Positions 1 to 9,118 of a DNA stretch of 55,830 nt are shown here, piece after piece. The stretch spans positions 1 through 55,830 of the forward strand of contig NZ_JAKCNS010000030.1 in NCBI RefSeq assembly GCF_021440345.1, read 5' to 3'. The notes under the pieces were generated by a model that saw nothing but the letters and a program-made list of their open reading frames with translations, was not told the DNA's origin and ran no database searches. The position numbers and the translations under genes were made by a program. Source of the stretch: Kluyvera intermedia (lineage in GTDB: Bacteria > Pseudomonadota > Gammaproteobacteria > Enterobacterales > Enterobacteriaceae). Within the stretch, counting starts at the first letter, position 1. The number at the start of each line of letters is the position of its first letter.

Positions 1-14
1 CGTCCGTTCCGCCA
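1..14 (+). tRNA. aspU: 3' end of a tRNA-Asp gene (partial, aspU position)
   Basis: The window opens with the last 14 bases of a tRNA-Asp, ending in CCA. They are identical to the 3' end of the complete tRNA-Asp at 8558-8634. In E. coli a tRNA-Asp (aspU) lies just upstream of dkgB, which fits this position. The rest of the gene is outside the window. Confidence 0.85.
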
Positions 15-23
15 CTTATTAAG

Positions 24-52
24 AGCCCTGAGCATTTGCTCAGGGCTTTTTT
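24..52 (+). terminator. Rho-independent terminator after tRNA-Asp
   Basis: A perfect 10-bp stem (AGCCCTGAGC / GCTCAGGGCT) with an ATTT loop is followed by a run of six T. It would end the upstream transcript that includes the tRNA-Asp. Confidence 0.9.
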
Positions 53-177
53 GTATGTGTTATTTAATTGTTGCTGATTTAGCAAAAATCCTCTGCATTT
101 AACGATCTTTTTCCCAATCCTCGCCTTCGTCATAATGGTTTTTAGTTAACCTATACTGATAAATAAAGAGGAAAATC

Positions 178-981
178 ATGACAATCCCTGCATTTGGCCT
201 TGGTACTTTTCGCCTGAAAGATGATGTTGTTATCGCTTCTGTCAAAACGGCGCTGGAACTGGGCTATCGCACCATCGATACCGCACAAATTTATGATAAT
301 GAAGCGGCTGTTGGTCAAGCTGTTGCTGAAAGCGGCATCGCACGTGATGAACTGTTTATCACGACGAAAATCTGGATTGAAAACCTGAGCAAAGACAAGC
401 TGATCCCAAGCCTAAAAGAAAGTCTGCAGAAGTTGCGTACCGACTATGTTGACCTGACGCTGGTTCACTGGCCATCACCTAATGATGCTGTTGCAGTAGA
501 AGAGTTTATGTCCGCGTTGCTGGAAGCGAAAAAACAGGGGCTGACCCGCCAGATTGGGATTTCGAACTTTACGATCCCGCTGATGGAGCGCGCTATCGCC
601 GCGGTTGGCGCAGAGAATATTGCAACTAACCAAATTGAGCTGTCGCCTTACCTGCAGAATCGTAAGGTTGTTGATTGGGCAACAGAGCACGGTATTCACA
701 TCACATCGTATATGACTTTAGCTTATGGCAAGGCATTGAAAGATGAAGTGATTGGCCGTATTGCCGCGAAGCATAATGCGACGGCAGCACAGGTGATTCT
801 GTCCTGGGCGATAGGGGAAGGTTATGCCGTGATCCCGTCATCCACCAAGCGCGAAAACCTGGCAAGCAATCTGCTGGCGCTGGATCTGCATCTGGATGCG
901 GAAGATAAAAAAGCCATCGCCGCGCTGGATTGCAACGACCGCCTGGTGAGCCCGGAAAGCCTGGCACCAGAGTGGGATTAA
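178..981 (+). CDS. dkgB: 2,5-diketo-D-gluconate / methylglyoxal reductase DkgB
   Basis: This is a cytoplasmic NADPH-dependent aldo-keto reductase of 267 residues, the same length as E. coli DkgB. It reduces 2,5-diketo-D-gluconate in vitro and takes part in methylglyoxal detoxification. The N-terminus ([12 protein letters not shown]), the catalytic-Tyr region ([16 protein letters not shown]), the GISNF motif and the C-terminal NADPH-binding stretch ([11 protein letters not shown]) are typical. The ATG has a GAGG Shine-Dalgarno 7 bases upstream. It stands alone between the tRNA-Asp terminator and the convergent yafC, as in E. coli. Confidence 0.96.
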   Translation: MTIPAFGLGTFRLKDDVVIASVKTALELGYRTIDTAQIYDNEAAVGQAVAESGIARDELFITTKIWIENLSKDKLIPSLKESLQKLRTDYVDLTLVHWPSPNDAVAVEEFMSALLEAKKQGLTRQIGISNFTIPLMERAIAAVGAENIATNQIELSPYLQNRKVVDWATEHGIHITSYMTLAYGKALKDEVIGRIAAKHNATAAQVILSWAIGEGYAVIPSSTKRENLASNLLALDLHLDAEDKKAIAALDCNDRLVSPESLAPEWD

Positions 982-1049
982 TCGATCTCTGATTCTGATT
1001 GTACAAACCAGACTGAAGGAGGCATGGTGCCTCCTTCATGCATTCTCCG

Positions 1050-1943
1050 CTAGTGATTTTCCTTCACGTATTCGCTAAGAAAATCGATAAATGCCCTAAT
1101 TCGAGTACTCACCGCCCGATCGCTGTAATAGACCGCGCTAAACGGCATTTCTACGGGCATCCGTTTATCCGCCAACAGCTCGACAAACTCCCCTCTGGCA
1201 ATCTCTTTATCTACCATGTAATCCGACAGACAGGCGATTCCGTTGCCGCTTAGACAAAGCTGTTTCAGCGTTTCACCACTGTTTGAGGAGATACTACTGC
1301 TGATTTCCATGAACTGCCCATCGCAGCAGTATACGGGCCAGGTATTCAGTGACGACGGCTCGGTAAATCCCAGACACTGATGATCTTTAAGATCGGTCGC
1401 ATTTTCCGGCATTCCGTAGCGGGCGATATAGTCCGGTGAGGCAATGATCTTGCGATAGCTGGTAAATAGCGGACGTGCCCGCAGGCTTGAATCCGTTAGT
1501 GTCCCTGCACGTATTGCGACATCAACTTTACGCTCGATCAGATTGATAAACGTCTCTGACGATACCAAAGAAAGCGTCATTTCAGGGTAACGTTCGCGAA
1601 ATGGCTTAACCAGCGGCATCAGAAAATGCAGCATAACCGGCGTTGCCGCATCCACCCGCAGCAGGCCACGCGGAGTATTACGGGTGTCCAGGAGCTCATT
1701 TTCCGCGGCGGCCATCTCTTGCAACACCACCTGCATGCGACGGAAATAGCGCTCGCCTTCTTCGGTGAGGCTCAGCTGACGGGTTGTACGGTTAAGCAAG
1801 CTGACGCCCAGCTTTGACTCCAGCTTCTTTACCGCCCGGCTCACCGCCGAGTTGGCGAGTTCAAGCTGTTCCGCTGCCCGGCTAAAACTGCCGCTTTCAA
1901 CGACCGCGACAAAAATGGCGATTTCTTCTGAAGTAGCTCTCAT
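1050..1943 (-). CDS. yafC: LysR-type transcriptional regulator YafC
   Basis: This is a 297-residue LysR-family regulator. Its N-terminal winged helix-turn-helix (about residues 1-60, with [20 protein letters not shown]) is followed by the periplasmic-binding-like effector domain (about 90-290). It is clearly orthologous to E. coli YafC, whose function is not firmly established, but it is several residues shorter at the C-terminus. It is divergent from an MFS transporter with a 104-bp shared control region. By the usual LysR arrangement it may regulate that transporter; this is inference. Confidence 0.93.
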   Translation of the reverse strand: MRATSEEIAIFVAVVESGSFSRAAEQLELANSAVSRAVKKLESKLGVSLLNRTTRQLSLTEEGERYFRRMQVVLQEMAAAENELLDTRNTPRGLLRVDAATPVMLHFLMPLVKPFRERYPEMTLSLVSSETFINLIERKVDVAIRAGTLTDSSLRARPLFTSYRKIIASPDYIARYGMPENATDLKDHQCLGFTEPSSLNTWPVYCCDGQFMEISSSISSNSGETLKQLCLSGNGIACLSDYMVDKEIARGEFVELLADKRMPVEMPFSAVYYSDRAVSTRIRAFIDFLSEYVKENH

Positions 1944-2047
1944 TATTGCACCTGAAGCAAAATTATATTGAGATTTTGAATATTTTTGTTATTTAAACAC
2001 CCGGGCATACTACGTGTCATCTTAATACTGATGATGTGGAGTAAATT
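1944..2047. promoter_or_regulatory. Divergent control region yafC / MFS transporter
   Basis: This is a 104-bp AT-rich intergenic region between the LysR gene start and the transporter start. LysR regulators usually bind T-N11-A sites in such regions to control the neighbouring gene. I did not identify a specific box with confidence. Confidence 0.5.
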
Positions 2048-3223
2048 ATGCCGCTGGCGCTACTTGCCTTAACGATCAGTGCCTTTGCCATTGGCACAAC
2101 CGAGTTTGTTATTGTTGGTCTGGTACCGACAATTGCTGAACAGTTATCTATCTCTCTGCCCTCTGCGGGGCTGTTAGTCTCTATCTACGCGCTTGGCGTG
2201 GCTATCGGTGCGCCGGTCTTAACCGCGCTGACGGGTAAGCTACCGCGTAAACAACTGCTGCTGGCGCTGATGGTGCTGTTTACCATCGGCAATTTGCTGG
2301 CCTGGCAGGCGCCGGGTTATATCACCTTAGTGATTGCTCGTTTACTGACAGGTCTGGCTCACGGGGTTTTCTTCTCTATCGGATCGACGATTGCGACCAG
2401 TCTGGTACCGAAAGAAAAAGCCGCTTCGGCAATTGCCATCATGTTTGGCGGCCTGACCGTGGCATTGGTTACTGGCGTACCGCTGGGAACGTTTATCGGT
2501 CAGCACTTCGGCTGGCGTGAAACCTTCCTTGCGGTCTCTATGCTGGGTGCGATTGCACTGATTGCCAGCGCGATACTGATACCACGTAATATCCCTGGCC
2601 GTGCGCCAGCGAGTTTATCGGACCAGCTAAAAGTGCTGACTCACCCGCGCCTGCTGATGATCTACGCTATCACGGCCCTTGGCTACGGTGGTGTATTTAC
2701 TGCTTTCACCTTCCTGGCACCCATGATGCAAAATTTAGCTGGTTTTACGCCAAATGCGGTCAGCTGGATCCTGTTGGGATATGGTGTCGCGGTGGCCATC
2801 GGTAATATCTGGGGAGGGAAACTGGCTGACAAACACGGCGCAGTGCCTGCACTGAAGTTTATCTTCGCCGCACTTGCCGCCTTGTTGCTGGTATTCCAGT
2901 TCACCGCGTCGATTCAGTATGCCGCACTGGCTACGATTCTGGTGATGGGTATCTTCGCCTTTGGTAATGTGCCAGGTTTGCAGGTTTACGTTGTGCAGAA
3001 GGCCGAACAATATACGCCAGCGGCCGTAGACGTTGCTTCGGGGCTGAATATCGCTGCTTTTAACGTCGGTATCGCGCTAGGTTCGGTCATCGGTGGCCAA
3101 ACGGTTGAACACTATGGGTTGGCACAAACCCCGTGGATTGGTGCGCTGATTGTCGTTGGTGCTCTGTTGCTGACTGGTCTGAGTGGACGTCTGGATAAGA
3201 CCGCTCACGTCGCGATGAGCTAA
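2048..3223 (+). CDS. MFS transporter, DHA1 drug/sugar efflux type (YdhP/AraJ-like)
   Basis: This is a 391-residue inner-membrane protein with about 12 hydrophobic helices. The N-terminal TTEFVIVGLVPTIAEQLSIS and the loop-2-like ALTGKLPRKQLL are typical of the DHA1 group that includes YdhP and AraJ. Such proteins export sugars, arabinosides or drugs by proton antiport; the substrate here cannot be read from sequence. Start: ATG with GGAG 8 bases upstream. No transporter lies here in E. coli K-12, so it is a lineage-specific insertion between yafC and yafD, probably controlled by the divergent LysR protein. Confidence 0.88.
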   Translation: MPLALLALTISAFAIGTTEFVIVGLVPTIAEQLSISLPSAGLLVSIYALGVAIGAPVLTALTGKLPRKQLLLALMVLFTIGNLLAWQAPGYITLVIARLLTGLAHGVFFSIGSTIATSLVPKEKAASAIAIMFGGLTVALVTGVPLGTFIGQHFGWRETFLAVSMLGAIALIASAILIPRNIPGRAPASLSDQLKVLTHPRLLMIYAITALGYGGVFTAFTFLAPMMQNLAGFTPNAVSWILLGYGVAVAIGNIWGGKLADKHGAVPALKFIFAALAALLLVFQFTASIQYAALATILVMGIFAFGNVPGLQVYVVQKAEQYTPAAVDVASGLNIAAFNVGIALGSVIGGQTVEHYGLAQTPWIGALIVVGALLLTGLSGRLDKTAHVAMS

Positions 3224-3311
3224 GGCGGGAAAGGTAAGCACTGACTTATAAAAGTTCGGCCGGCTTTATCGCAAATAGCGTTGAAACCGTGGGCAAAAGC
3301 CCCTATAACTG

Positions 3312-3341
3312 AAGGACCTTCCTGGAAGCAGGAGGGTTCTT
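3312..3341 (+). terminator. Imperfect hairpin after the MFS gene, possible terminator
   Basis: A stem of about 13 bp with G-U pairs (AAGGACC-TTCCTG / CAGGAG-GGTTCTT) and a GAAG loop lies between the transporter and yafD. The following T-run is short, so termination is likely but not certain. Confidence 0.5.
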
Positions 3342-3365
3342 TCGTTATTGAGGTTATAAAAGAAA

Positions 3366-4160
3366 GTGCGAAAAAATACCTATGCTATGCGCTATATTGC
3401 CGGACAACCTGCGGAGCGGATTCTGCCGCCACCAGGCGAATATACCAGCATTAGCCAGGCGCTATCGATGGGTAGGCCGTTAAGCACGGAAGAGAATATT
3501 CGAATCCTGGTGTGGAATATCTTTAAGCAGAAGCGTGCTGAATGGCTTTCAGTGCTGAATAAGTTTGGTAAAGATGCTCACCTGGTGCTGCTTCAGGAAG
3601 CGCAGACAACACCCGAATTAGTTAAGTTTGCGACCACTAACTATCTGGCCGCCGATCAGGTGCCGGCCTTTGCCTTACCACACCATCCATCCGGCGTTAT
3701 GACCTTGTCCGCCGCGCAGCCCGTATACTGCTGCCCACTGCGTGAACGTGAACCTATTCTCAGACTCGCGAAATCCGCGTTAGTGACCGTTTACCCACTT
3801 CCAGACGCACGGCTGCTGATGGTGGTGAACATCCATGCGGTTAATTTTAGCCTGGGTGTCGACGTTTACAGCAAACAGCTTATTCCGATCGGTGAGCAGA
3901 TGGCACTGCATAACGGCCCGGTCATTATGGCCGGCGATTTCAACGCCTGGAGCCGACCACGAATGAATGCGCTTTACCGTTTCGCGCGTGAGATGTCACT
4001 GCGGCCGGTTTCTTTTGACGACGATCAGCGCCGTCGCGCATTTGGCCGACCGCTAGATTTTGTTTTCTATCGTGGACTTAATGTCAGCCAGGCATCGGTG
4101 CTGGTGACTCGCGCGTCGGATCATAATCCGTTGATTGTGGAGTTTAGTCCGGGGAAATAA
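3366..4160 (+). CDS. yafD: YafD, endonuclease/exonuclease/phosphatase-fold protein
   Basis: This 264-residue protein is orthologous to E. coli YafD (266 aa). It has the endonuclease/exonuclease/phosphatase (DNase I-like) fold: [10 protein letters not shown] near the start, VLLQEAQ with the metal-binding Glu, [10 protein letters not shown] with the catalytic Asp/Asn, and SDHNPL at the C-terminal active site. The substrate is unknown; E. coli YafD is an uncharacterised protein. The start is GTG at 3366 ([10 protein letters not shown]), matching the ortholog. In E. coli the methyltransferase gene yafE follows; here a terminator follows directly and yafE is absent. Confidence 0.93.
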   Translation: MRKNTYAMRYIAGQPAERILPPPGEYTSISQALSMGRPLSTEENIRILVWNIFKQKRAEWLSVLNKFGKDAHLVLLQEAQTTPELVKFATTNYLAADQVPAFALPHHPSGVMTLSAAQPVYCCPLREREPILRLAKSALVTVYPLPDARLLMVVNIHAVNFSLGVDVYSKQLIPIGEQMALHNGPVIMAGDFNAWSRPRMNALYRFAREMSLRPVSFDDDQRRRAFGRPLDFVFYRGLNVSQASVLVTRASDHNPLIVEFSPGK

Positions 4161-4176
4161 ACCGAAATGAGCGCAA

Positions 4177-4212
4177 TAAAAAAAGGCACCGGGGGAATCG
4201 GTGCCTTTTTTT
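4177..4212. terminator. Bidirectional terminator between yafD and mltD
   Basis: The stem AAAGGCACCG / CGGTGCCTTT is flanked by A-runs on the left and T-runs on the right, so it can end the convergent yafD and mltD transcripts on both strands. Confidence 0.92.
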
Positions 4213-4224
4213 ATGGGTTGCCTG

Positions 4225-5586
4225 TCAGGAATCAGGACGATCGCTATTTTTCACAAACAGCGTGAGCTGATCGCCCGGCTGCAGGTTGCCGGTACCGCCA
4301 TTCCAGCGCATCACATCTTTGATGTTAACGCCGTGACGCTTAGCAATGCTCGACAGTGAGTCGCCCTTACGTACCCGGTACGTAATGCTGCTGTTATCGG
4401 CAAGACGTGCAGCGCTGCTGCCCGCACCTACCGTTAAGCTCTGACCCACTTTCAGATTGTTACCGCGCAGGCTATTCCACTGCTGCAGGTCTTTCGCCTT
4501 CACGCCTAAACGTGATGCGATACCGGACAGCGTATCACCCGAGCGGACCGTATAGCTGCGGCTGGTCAACGGCGTGTTGTCGGCAACCAGCGTTGGCTGG
4601 AGGTCGGCAATCTCTCCGGAGGCCAGGGACTCACGCAGCTGATCTGCATGCTTCTTTGGCACCATCACGTACTTCGGGCCTGTGGCACCGAGCGTTGAGC
4701 CTTTGACGCCAGCATTGAAGGTCTTCAGCTTGTTGACCGGCATTCCTGCCATATCTGCCAACTGAGAGATCTCCACCGGGCTGTCGAGGCGAACGCGCGC
4801 CAGAGCTCGGCTTTCATCCGCACTTGGCAGACGAACGCCATAGCGTTTGCTGTTTTTGAGAATATCACTCAATGCCAGCATTTTAGGCACGTACAGCTTG
4901 GTTTCCTGAGGCAACGGCAGTGACCAGAAGTCGGTGGGCTTGCCACGGGCTTTGTTCACTTTCATCGCTTTCATTACACGGCCTTCGCCGCTGTTATACG
5001 CTGCTACCGTCAACAACCAGTCGCCATCGAACATTTTGTTCAGGCGCTGCATCATATCCAGTGCCGCCGTTGTGGAAGCAACAAGGTCACGGCGTGCATC
5101 ATAACTGCGGGTCTGTTTCAGACCGTAATTTCGCCCGGTGCTCGGAATGATCTGCCAAATGCCTGCGGCATTGGCGCCAGACGTTGCATGCGGGTCAAAA
5201 GCGCTCTCCACTATGGGTAGTAATACCAGTTCCATCGGCATGTTACGTTTCTTAACTTGCCCGGCTATCCAGTACATATACGGCTCTGCCCGTAAAGTTA
5301 CATCGTGGAGATAGCTCTTATTTTTCAAATACTTCTGTTTTTGTTCGCGAACCCGGTCATTATCCGGGATTCCCATCTTTAGCTCGTCGCCAATATAAGC
5401 CCACAAGTCCTGATTCTGCGTGTCGAATGTCCCATTGTCCATCCAACTCGCCTGACTTGCGAACTTACTTGCTTCCCCTTGACTAGCCGCAGAAAGGCTC
5501 TGTGCGTGCTGTTGGACGTTGCCATGCTGTGATGCCTGGCACCCCACGAGCAGGACAGAGGCGAGTAATATCGCTTTTGCCTTCAT
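4225..5586 (-). CDS. mltD: Membrane-bound lytic murein transglycosylase D
   Basis: This is a 453-residue lipoprotein that cleaves peptidoglycan glycan strands, producing 1,6-anhydromuramyl ends, at the outer membrane. The N-terminus carries a lipobox (LASVLLVGC, Cys 16). The SLT domain (about 110-240) contains VESAFDPHATSGANAAGIWQ with the catalytic Glu, and AAYNSGEGRV. Two LysM peptidoglycan-binding repeats lie at about 343-387 (SYTVRSGDTLSGIA) and 402-446 (TYRVRKGDSLSSIA), the same number as E. coli MltD (452 aa). It is transcribed in the same direction as gloB, which lies upstream of it. Confidence 0.97.
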   Translation of the reverse strand: MKAKAILLASVLLVGCQASQHGNVQQHAQSLSAASQGEASKFASQASWMDNGTFDTQNQDLWAYIGDELKMGIPDNDRVREQKQKYLKNKSYLHDVTLRAEPYMYWIAGQVKKRNMPMELVLLPIVESAFDPHATSGANAAGIWQIIPSTGRNYGLKQTRSYDARRDLVASTTAALDMMQRLNKMFDGDWLLTVAAYNSGEGRVMKAMKVNKARGKPTDFWSLPLPQETKLYVPKMLALSDILKNSKRYGVRLPSADESRALARVRLDSPVEISQLADMAGMPVNKLKTFNAGVKGSTLGATGPKYVMVPKKHADQLRESLASGEIADLQPTLVADNTPLTSRSYTVRSGDTLSGIASRLGVKAKDLQQWNSLRGNNLKVGQSLTVGAGSSAARLADNSSITYRVRKGDSLSSIAKRHGVNIKDVMRWNGGTGNLQPGDQLTLFVKNSDRPDS

Positions 5587-5657
5587 GTGTGTGTCAATAG
5601 TTGCTTAAAAGACGAGCGATCATAACGGCGAACTTTCGAAAACGCAACCCGGAAGTA

Positions 5658-6413
5658 TCAGAAGTTATCTTTCTTTGACCGTAACCAAGCAAAACGCTGC
5701 TCAGATTGTAGCATCTTTGTTTCTTTCTCTATTTCATTAATTAAATCAATGTCATCCGTTCTTAAAAAGAGATTAATCCGGCGCTCATTTTTCAGAGTTG
5801 TGGGGAGTGTTATTTGTTTTTTTGCTCGTAACTCCTTAACTTCACGATAGTATTCGTTAATGAACAAATCATGCGGTAAAACGCTCAGCGCAAACTTCAT
5901 ATTGGAGAGAGTATATTCATGTGCGCAACAAATAAGTGTCTCTTCCGGGAGAGTGTTAATTCTCTGTAACGAGCTGTACATCTGGCCCGCAGTGCCTTCG
6001 AATAACCGTCCGCAGCCCCCGGAAAATAGGGTGTCGCCGCAGAAAAGATACGGCGCGCTATAGAAACAGATATGTCCTAAAGTGTGCCCAGGGGTCGCGA
6101 ATACGTAAAATTCCTGACCGAGAATGTGAATTTTATCGCCGTCGGCAACTATTTTTGTTGCCCCTTTGTTAATTGTCTCTTCTGGGCCATAAACCACAAG
6201 ATTCGGAAATTGCTCACACAGATCTGCGACGCCACCGACATGATCGTTATGGTGGTGAGTCAACAAAATGGCTTCGGGCTGCCAGCGATTATCTGCGATC
6301 GCTTTGAGGACTGGTGCGGCTTCGCCGGGATCGACGATCAGACAACGACCCGTTTCATCATTAAGAACCCAGATGTAGTTGTCCTGAAATGCAGGAATAC
6401 TGTTAAGATTCAT
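5658..6413 (-). CDS. gloB: Hydroxyacylglutathione hydrolase (glyoxalase II)
   Basis: This 251-residue metallo-beta-lactamase-fold enzyme hydrolyses S-D-lactoylglutathione to D-lactate and glutathione, completing methylglyoxal detoxification in the cytoplasm. The binuclear metal motif [10 protein letters not shown], the later metal ligands in TPGHTLGH and [13 protein letters not shown], and HEYTLSN are all present. Length equals E. coli GloB. It is divergent from yafS, with only about 30 bp between starts, so the promoters overlap. Confidence 0.97.
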   Translation of the reverse strand: MNLNSIPAFQDNYIWVLNDETGRCLIVDPGEAAPVLKAIADNRWQPEAILLTHHHNDHVGGVADLCEQFPNLVVYGPEETINKGATKIVADGDKIHILGQEFYVFATPGHTLGHICFYSAPYLFCGDTLFSGGCGRLFEGTAGQMYSSLQRINTLPEETLICCAHEYTLSNMKFALSVLPHDLFINEYYREVKELRAKKQITLPTTLKNERRINLFLRTDDIDLINEIEKETKMLQSEQRFAWLRSKKDNF

Positions 6414-6444
6414 TCGTTACCTCTTACGCGTAGGGAAGGTTGTG

Positions 6445-7167
6445 ATGAAACCGGCAAGGATACCTCAAACAGTCTCAGCGCCTGTCTCGTGGGCGCAAAT
6501 GCCCTGGGGTGAATATTATCGTGAGGCCATCGATCGTCAACTTAAACCGTGGCTGGGGAAACTGTACGGCTTCCACCTGCTCAAGGTGGGGAACCTGAGC
6601 GCAGAGATCAACACTGAAGCTTGCGCTATATCCCATCAGGTGAACATTTCTCTGGAGGGCAGCCCCATTCAGGTGATGGCCGACCCGCTGCATCTGCCGT
6701 TTGCCGAAAAGTCGGTTGATGCCTGTCTACTCTCCCATACCCTTCCCTGGTGTAGCGATCCTCACCGCCTATTGCGTGAGGCGGATCGTGTCTTAATCGA
6801 TGACGGCTGGCTGATTATCAGCAGCTTCAACCCGGTGAGCTTGATGGGATTACGCAAGATGGTGCCGGTGCTGCGTAAATCGGTGCCGTACAACAGCCGG
6901 ATGTTTACTCTGACGCGCCAGCTTGACTGGCTGGCGCTGTTGAATTTCGAAGTGCTGCACCAAAGTCGCTTTCAGGTGTTGCCGTGGGCGAAACAGGGCG
7001 GGGCGCTGCTGGGCACGCATTTGCCCGCGTTGGGCTGCTTACAGCTGATTGTCGCGCGTAAGCGAACCATTCCTCTTACGCTGAATCCGATGCGGCAGAA
7101 TAAAGCCAAAAGCCGTATTCAGCAGGCCGTTGGGGCGACGCGGCAGTACCGCAAGCCGGACGCTTAA
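6445..7167 (+). CDS. yafS: YafS, putative SAM-dependent methyltransferase
   Basis: This is a 240-residue class I methyltransferase-like protein (Methyltransf_11 type). The central [20 protein letters not shown] resembles the motif II/III region, followed by [21 protein letters not shown]. It is orthologous to E. coli YafS, whose substrate is unknown. An in-frame GTG sits 3 bases upstream, but the ATG at 6445 gives [10 protein letters not shown] as in E. coli. Its stop overlaps the convergent rnhA stop by 4 bp. Confidence 0.92.
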   Translation: MKPARIPQTVSAPVSWAQMPWGEYYREAIDRQLKPWLGKLYGFHLLKVGNLSAEINTEACAISHQVNISLEGSPIQVMADPLHLPFAEKSVDACLLSHTLPWCSDPHRLLREADRVLIDDGWLIISSFNPVSLMGLRKMVPVLRKSVPYNSRMFTLTRQLDWLALLNFEVLHQSRFQVLPWAKQGGALLGTHLPALGCLQLIVARKRTIPLTLNPMRQNKAKSRIQQAVGATRQYRKPDA

Positions 7168-7631
7168 GCGTCCGGTTGGTATCCGGTATCATCATGGGTC
7201 GGTGAATTGGCAGCGGTCCGCGCCAGTTCGTCGCAGCGTTCGTTTTCCGGATGGCCGGCGTGGCCTTTGACCCACTCCCAGCGAATCTCATGTTTGCCGA
7301 GGGCGGCATCCAGTCGCTTCCACAGATCGACGTTTTTGACCGGTTTTTTATCCGCCGTTTTCCAACCGCGCTTTTTCCAGTTGTGGATCCATTGGGTGAT
7401 CCCCTGGCGAACGTACTGGCTGTCGGTACTCAGCACCACGGTACACGGTTCTTTAAGTGCTTCGAGCGCGACGATTGCCGCCATCATTTCCATCCGGTTG
7501 TTGGTGGTCAGACGATAGCCTTCGCTGAAGGTTTTTTCCCGCTGCTGATAGCGTAAAATAGCACCATAACCACCCGGGCCGGGATTGCCGAGGCAAGAGC
7601 CATCGGTGAAAATTTCTACCTGTTTAAGCAT
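7164..7631 (-). CDS. rnhA: Ribonuclease HI
   Basis: This 155-residue enzyme cleaves the RNA strand of RNA-DNA hybrids, removing R-loops and primer RNA. The catalytic carboxylates are in [15 protein letters not shown] (D10), [15 protein letters not shown] (E48), LSTDSQYV (D70) and the C-terminal ERCDELAR (D134). The open frame extends 37 codons further upstream, but [12 protein letters not shown] at 7631 matches the family start and length exactly. It is divergent from dnaQ with a 64-bp gap, the conserved enteric arrangement. Confidence 0.97.
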   Translation of the reverse strand: MLKQVEIFTDGSCLGNPGPGGYGAILRYQQREKTFSEGYRLTTNNRMEMMAAIVALEALKEPCTVVLSTDSQYVRQGITQWIHNWKKRGWKTADKKPVKNVDLWKRLDAALGKHEIRWEWVKGHAGHPENERCDELARTAANSPTHDDTGYQPDA

Positions 7632-7695
7632 CTCTGGTAGACTTCCTGTATCTGCAATTGAAAGTAAAACGGCAAGTCTGACATAAATGACTGAT

Positions 7696-8427
7696 ATGAG
7701 CACTGCAATTACACGACAGATCGTTCTGGATACCGAAACCACCGGTATGAACCAGATCGGTGCCCACTATGAAGGCCACAAGATCATCGAAATCGGTGCC
7801 GTCGAGGTGATAAACCGTCGTTTGACCGGTAATAACTTCCATGTGTATCTCAAGCCTGACCGGCTGGTGGACCCTGAAGCCTTCGGCGTTCACGGTATTG
7901 CCGATGAGTTTTTGCTGGATAAACCGACCTTTGCCGACGTAGCCGACGAGTTTATGGACTACATCCGCGGGGCGGAGCTGGTCATCCATAACGCATCGTT
8001 CGATATCGGCTTCATGGACTATGAGTTTAGTAAGCTCAACCGCGGTATTCCAAAAACCGATACCTTCTGTAAGGTTACCGATAGCCTGGCGCTGGCGCGG
8101 CGGATGTTCCCCGGCAAGCGTAACAGCCTCGATGCGTTATGCTCGCGTTATGAAATAGACAACACTAAGCGTACGCTTCACGGCGCACTGCTCGATGCCC
8201 AGATACTGGCAGACGTCTACCTGACGATGACCGGCGGGCAAACGTCGATTAAATTTGCGATGGAAGGTGAGGGGCAGCAGCTGGCAGGGAATACCGGTAT
8301 TCAGCGTATTGCGCGGGCTGAGAGTAAATTACGTGTGGTTTACGCCACCGATGAGGAACTGGTGAGCCATGAATCGCGCCTCGACCTGGTGCAGAAAAAG
8401 GGCGGTAGCTGCCTCTGGCGGGGATAA
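7696..8427 (+). CDS. dnaQ: DNA polymerase III epsilon subunit (proofreading exonuclease)
   Basis: This is a 243-residue 3'-5' exonuclease of the replicative core polymerase. The DEDDh motifs are visible: Exo[10 protein letters not shown], Exo[13 protein letters not shown], Exo[11 protein letters not shown]. The C-terminal tail ending [10 protein letters not shown] is the alpha-subunit-binding segment. An alternative ATG lies three codons upstream (7687), but [10 protein letters not shown] at 7696 matches E. coli (243 aa). Confidence 0.97.
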   Translation: MSTAITRQIVLDTETTGMNQIGAHYEGHKIIEIGAVEVINRRLTGNNFHVYLKPDRLVDPEAFGVHGIADEFLLDKPTFADVADEFMDYIRGAELVIHNASFDIGFMDYEFSKLNRGIPKTDTFCKVTDSLALARRMFPGKRNSLDALCSRYEIDNTKRTLHGALLDAQILADVYLTMTGGQTSIKFAMEGEGQQLAGNTGIQRIARAESKLRVVYATDEELVSHESRLDLVQKKGGSCLWRG

Positions 8428-8502
8428 ATCGTCTATTTTCGCCGTGAAAATGAGCGCATGGGCGATTTTTGCAGCAAACGATTCAAAAGTAGAGAAAAAG
8501 CG

Positions 8503-8531
8503 TTGACGGTTTTCCAGGGAAACCGTAATAT
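8503..8531 (+). promoter_or_regulatory. Sigma-70 promoter of tRNA-Asp (aspV)
   Basis: A TTGACG -35 (8503-8508) and a TAATAT -10 (8526-8531) are separated by exactly 17 bp. The expected transcription start is about 20 bases before the mature tRNA. This is a strong near-consensus promoter with no coding sequence around it. Confidence 0.85.
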
Positions 8532-8557
8532 TCGCCTCGTTCCGAAGGGAACGTTGT

Positions 8558-8634
8558 GGAGCGGTAGTTCAGTCGGTTAGAATACCTGCCTGTCACGCAG
8601 GGGGTCGCGGGTTCGAGTCCCGTCCGTTCCGCCA
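8558..8634 (+). tRNA. aspV: tRNA-Asp (anticodon GTC)
   Basis: This is a 77-base tRNA with GTC anticodon at 8592-8594, a canonical D-loop (AGTCGGTTAGAA), T-loop (GGTTCGAGTCC) and encoded CCA. Position after dnaQ is that of aspV in E. coli. Its 3' end is identical to the tRNA-Asp fragment at position 1. Confidence 0.97.
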
Positions 8635-8640
8635 CATTCA

Positions 8641-8680
8641 GAAAGCCTGAATCAGAAATGATTCAGGCTTTCGTCGTTTT
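8641..8680 (+). terminator. Terminator of aspV
   Basis: A perfect 14-bp stem (GAAAGCCTGAATCA / TGATTCAGGCTTTC) with a GAAA tetraloop is followed by TCGTCGTTTT. The poly-T is weak, but the stem is very stable. Confidence 0.82.
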
Positions 8681-8694
8681 ACGGCTTATCTCAT

Positions 8695-9114
8695 CTACGG
8701 TCTTAACTGCTTCCGAATGTGATGCTGCAATACTGCCAGCATGCAGGCGCCGGACAGACCAATCATCAGCGCACCGTTTACCGCCTCCAGCGGGCCAAGT
8801 AGCTTCCATTGCGGGCTCATCACAATATCGCCATAACCAAGCGTGGCAAAGTTCACCCCCGAGTGATAGACCGCTTCCAGCAGCGTGGTGAATTCACCCA
8901 GCCACAAAAACAACGCGCCCCACAGTAAAATTTGCAGCAGATTGCCGAGCAAAACGATGGTAATGATGCCAAACAGTGCCATGACGCCGGCTAAGGCGCC
9001 TTCTTTGTCATGAAAGCGTTTGATATAAAAGCGAATACACCAGACGGAAACCAGCGATTGCAGCAACATATTGCACAGAATCACCGGCATCCCCATGAGT
9101 AAAGGCAGTAGCAT
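8695..9114 (-). CDS. Two-TM potassium-channel-like protein (Ion_trans_2)
   Basis: This 139-residue inner-membrane protein carries the selectivity-filter motif ATLGYGDIVMSP, typical of the pore loop of two-TM (Ion_trans_2) K+ channels. Hydrophobic helices lie before (LLGNLLQILLWGALFLWL) and after it (ALMIGLSGACMLAVL), plus an additional N-terminal helix. The longer open frame reads into its neighbour; the ATG at 9114 lies 4 bases past the stop of the upstream DUF2955 gene and is the plausible start. It is the last gene of a five-gene minus-strand cluster. It lacks any visible RCK or other gating domain. Confidence 0.75.
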   Translation of the reverse strand: MLLPLLMGMPVILCNMLLQSLVSVWCIRFYIKRFHDKEGALAGVMALFGIITIVLLGNLLQILLWGALFLWLGEFTTLLEAVYHSGVNFATLGYGDIVMSPQWKLLGPLEAVNGALMIGLSGACMLAVLQHHIRKQLRP

Positions 9115-9118
9115 TGTT

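Noticed and set aside
2683..3010. Minus-strand ORFs inside the MFS gene
   Set aside because: Shadow frames without start signals or recognisable domains.
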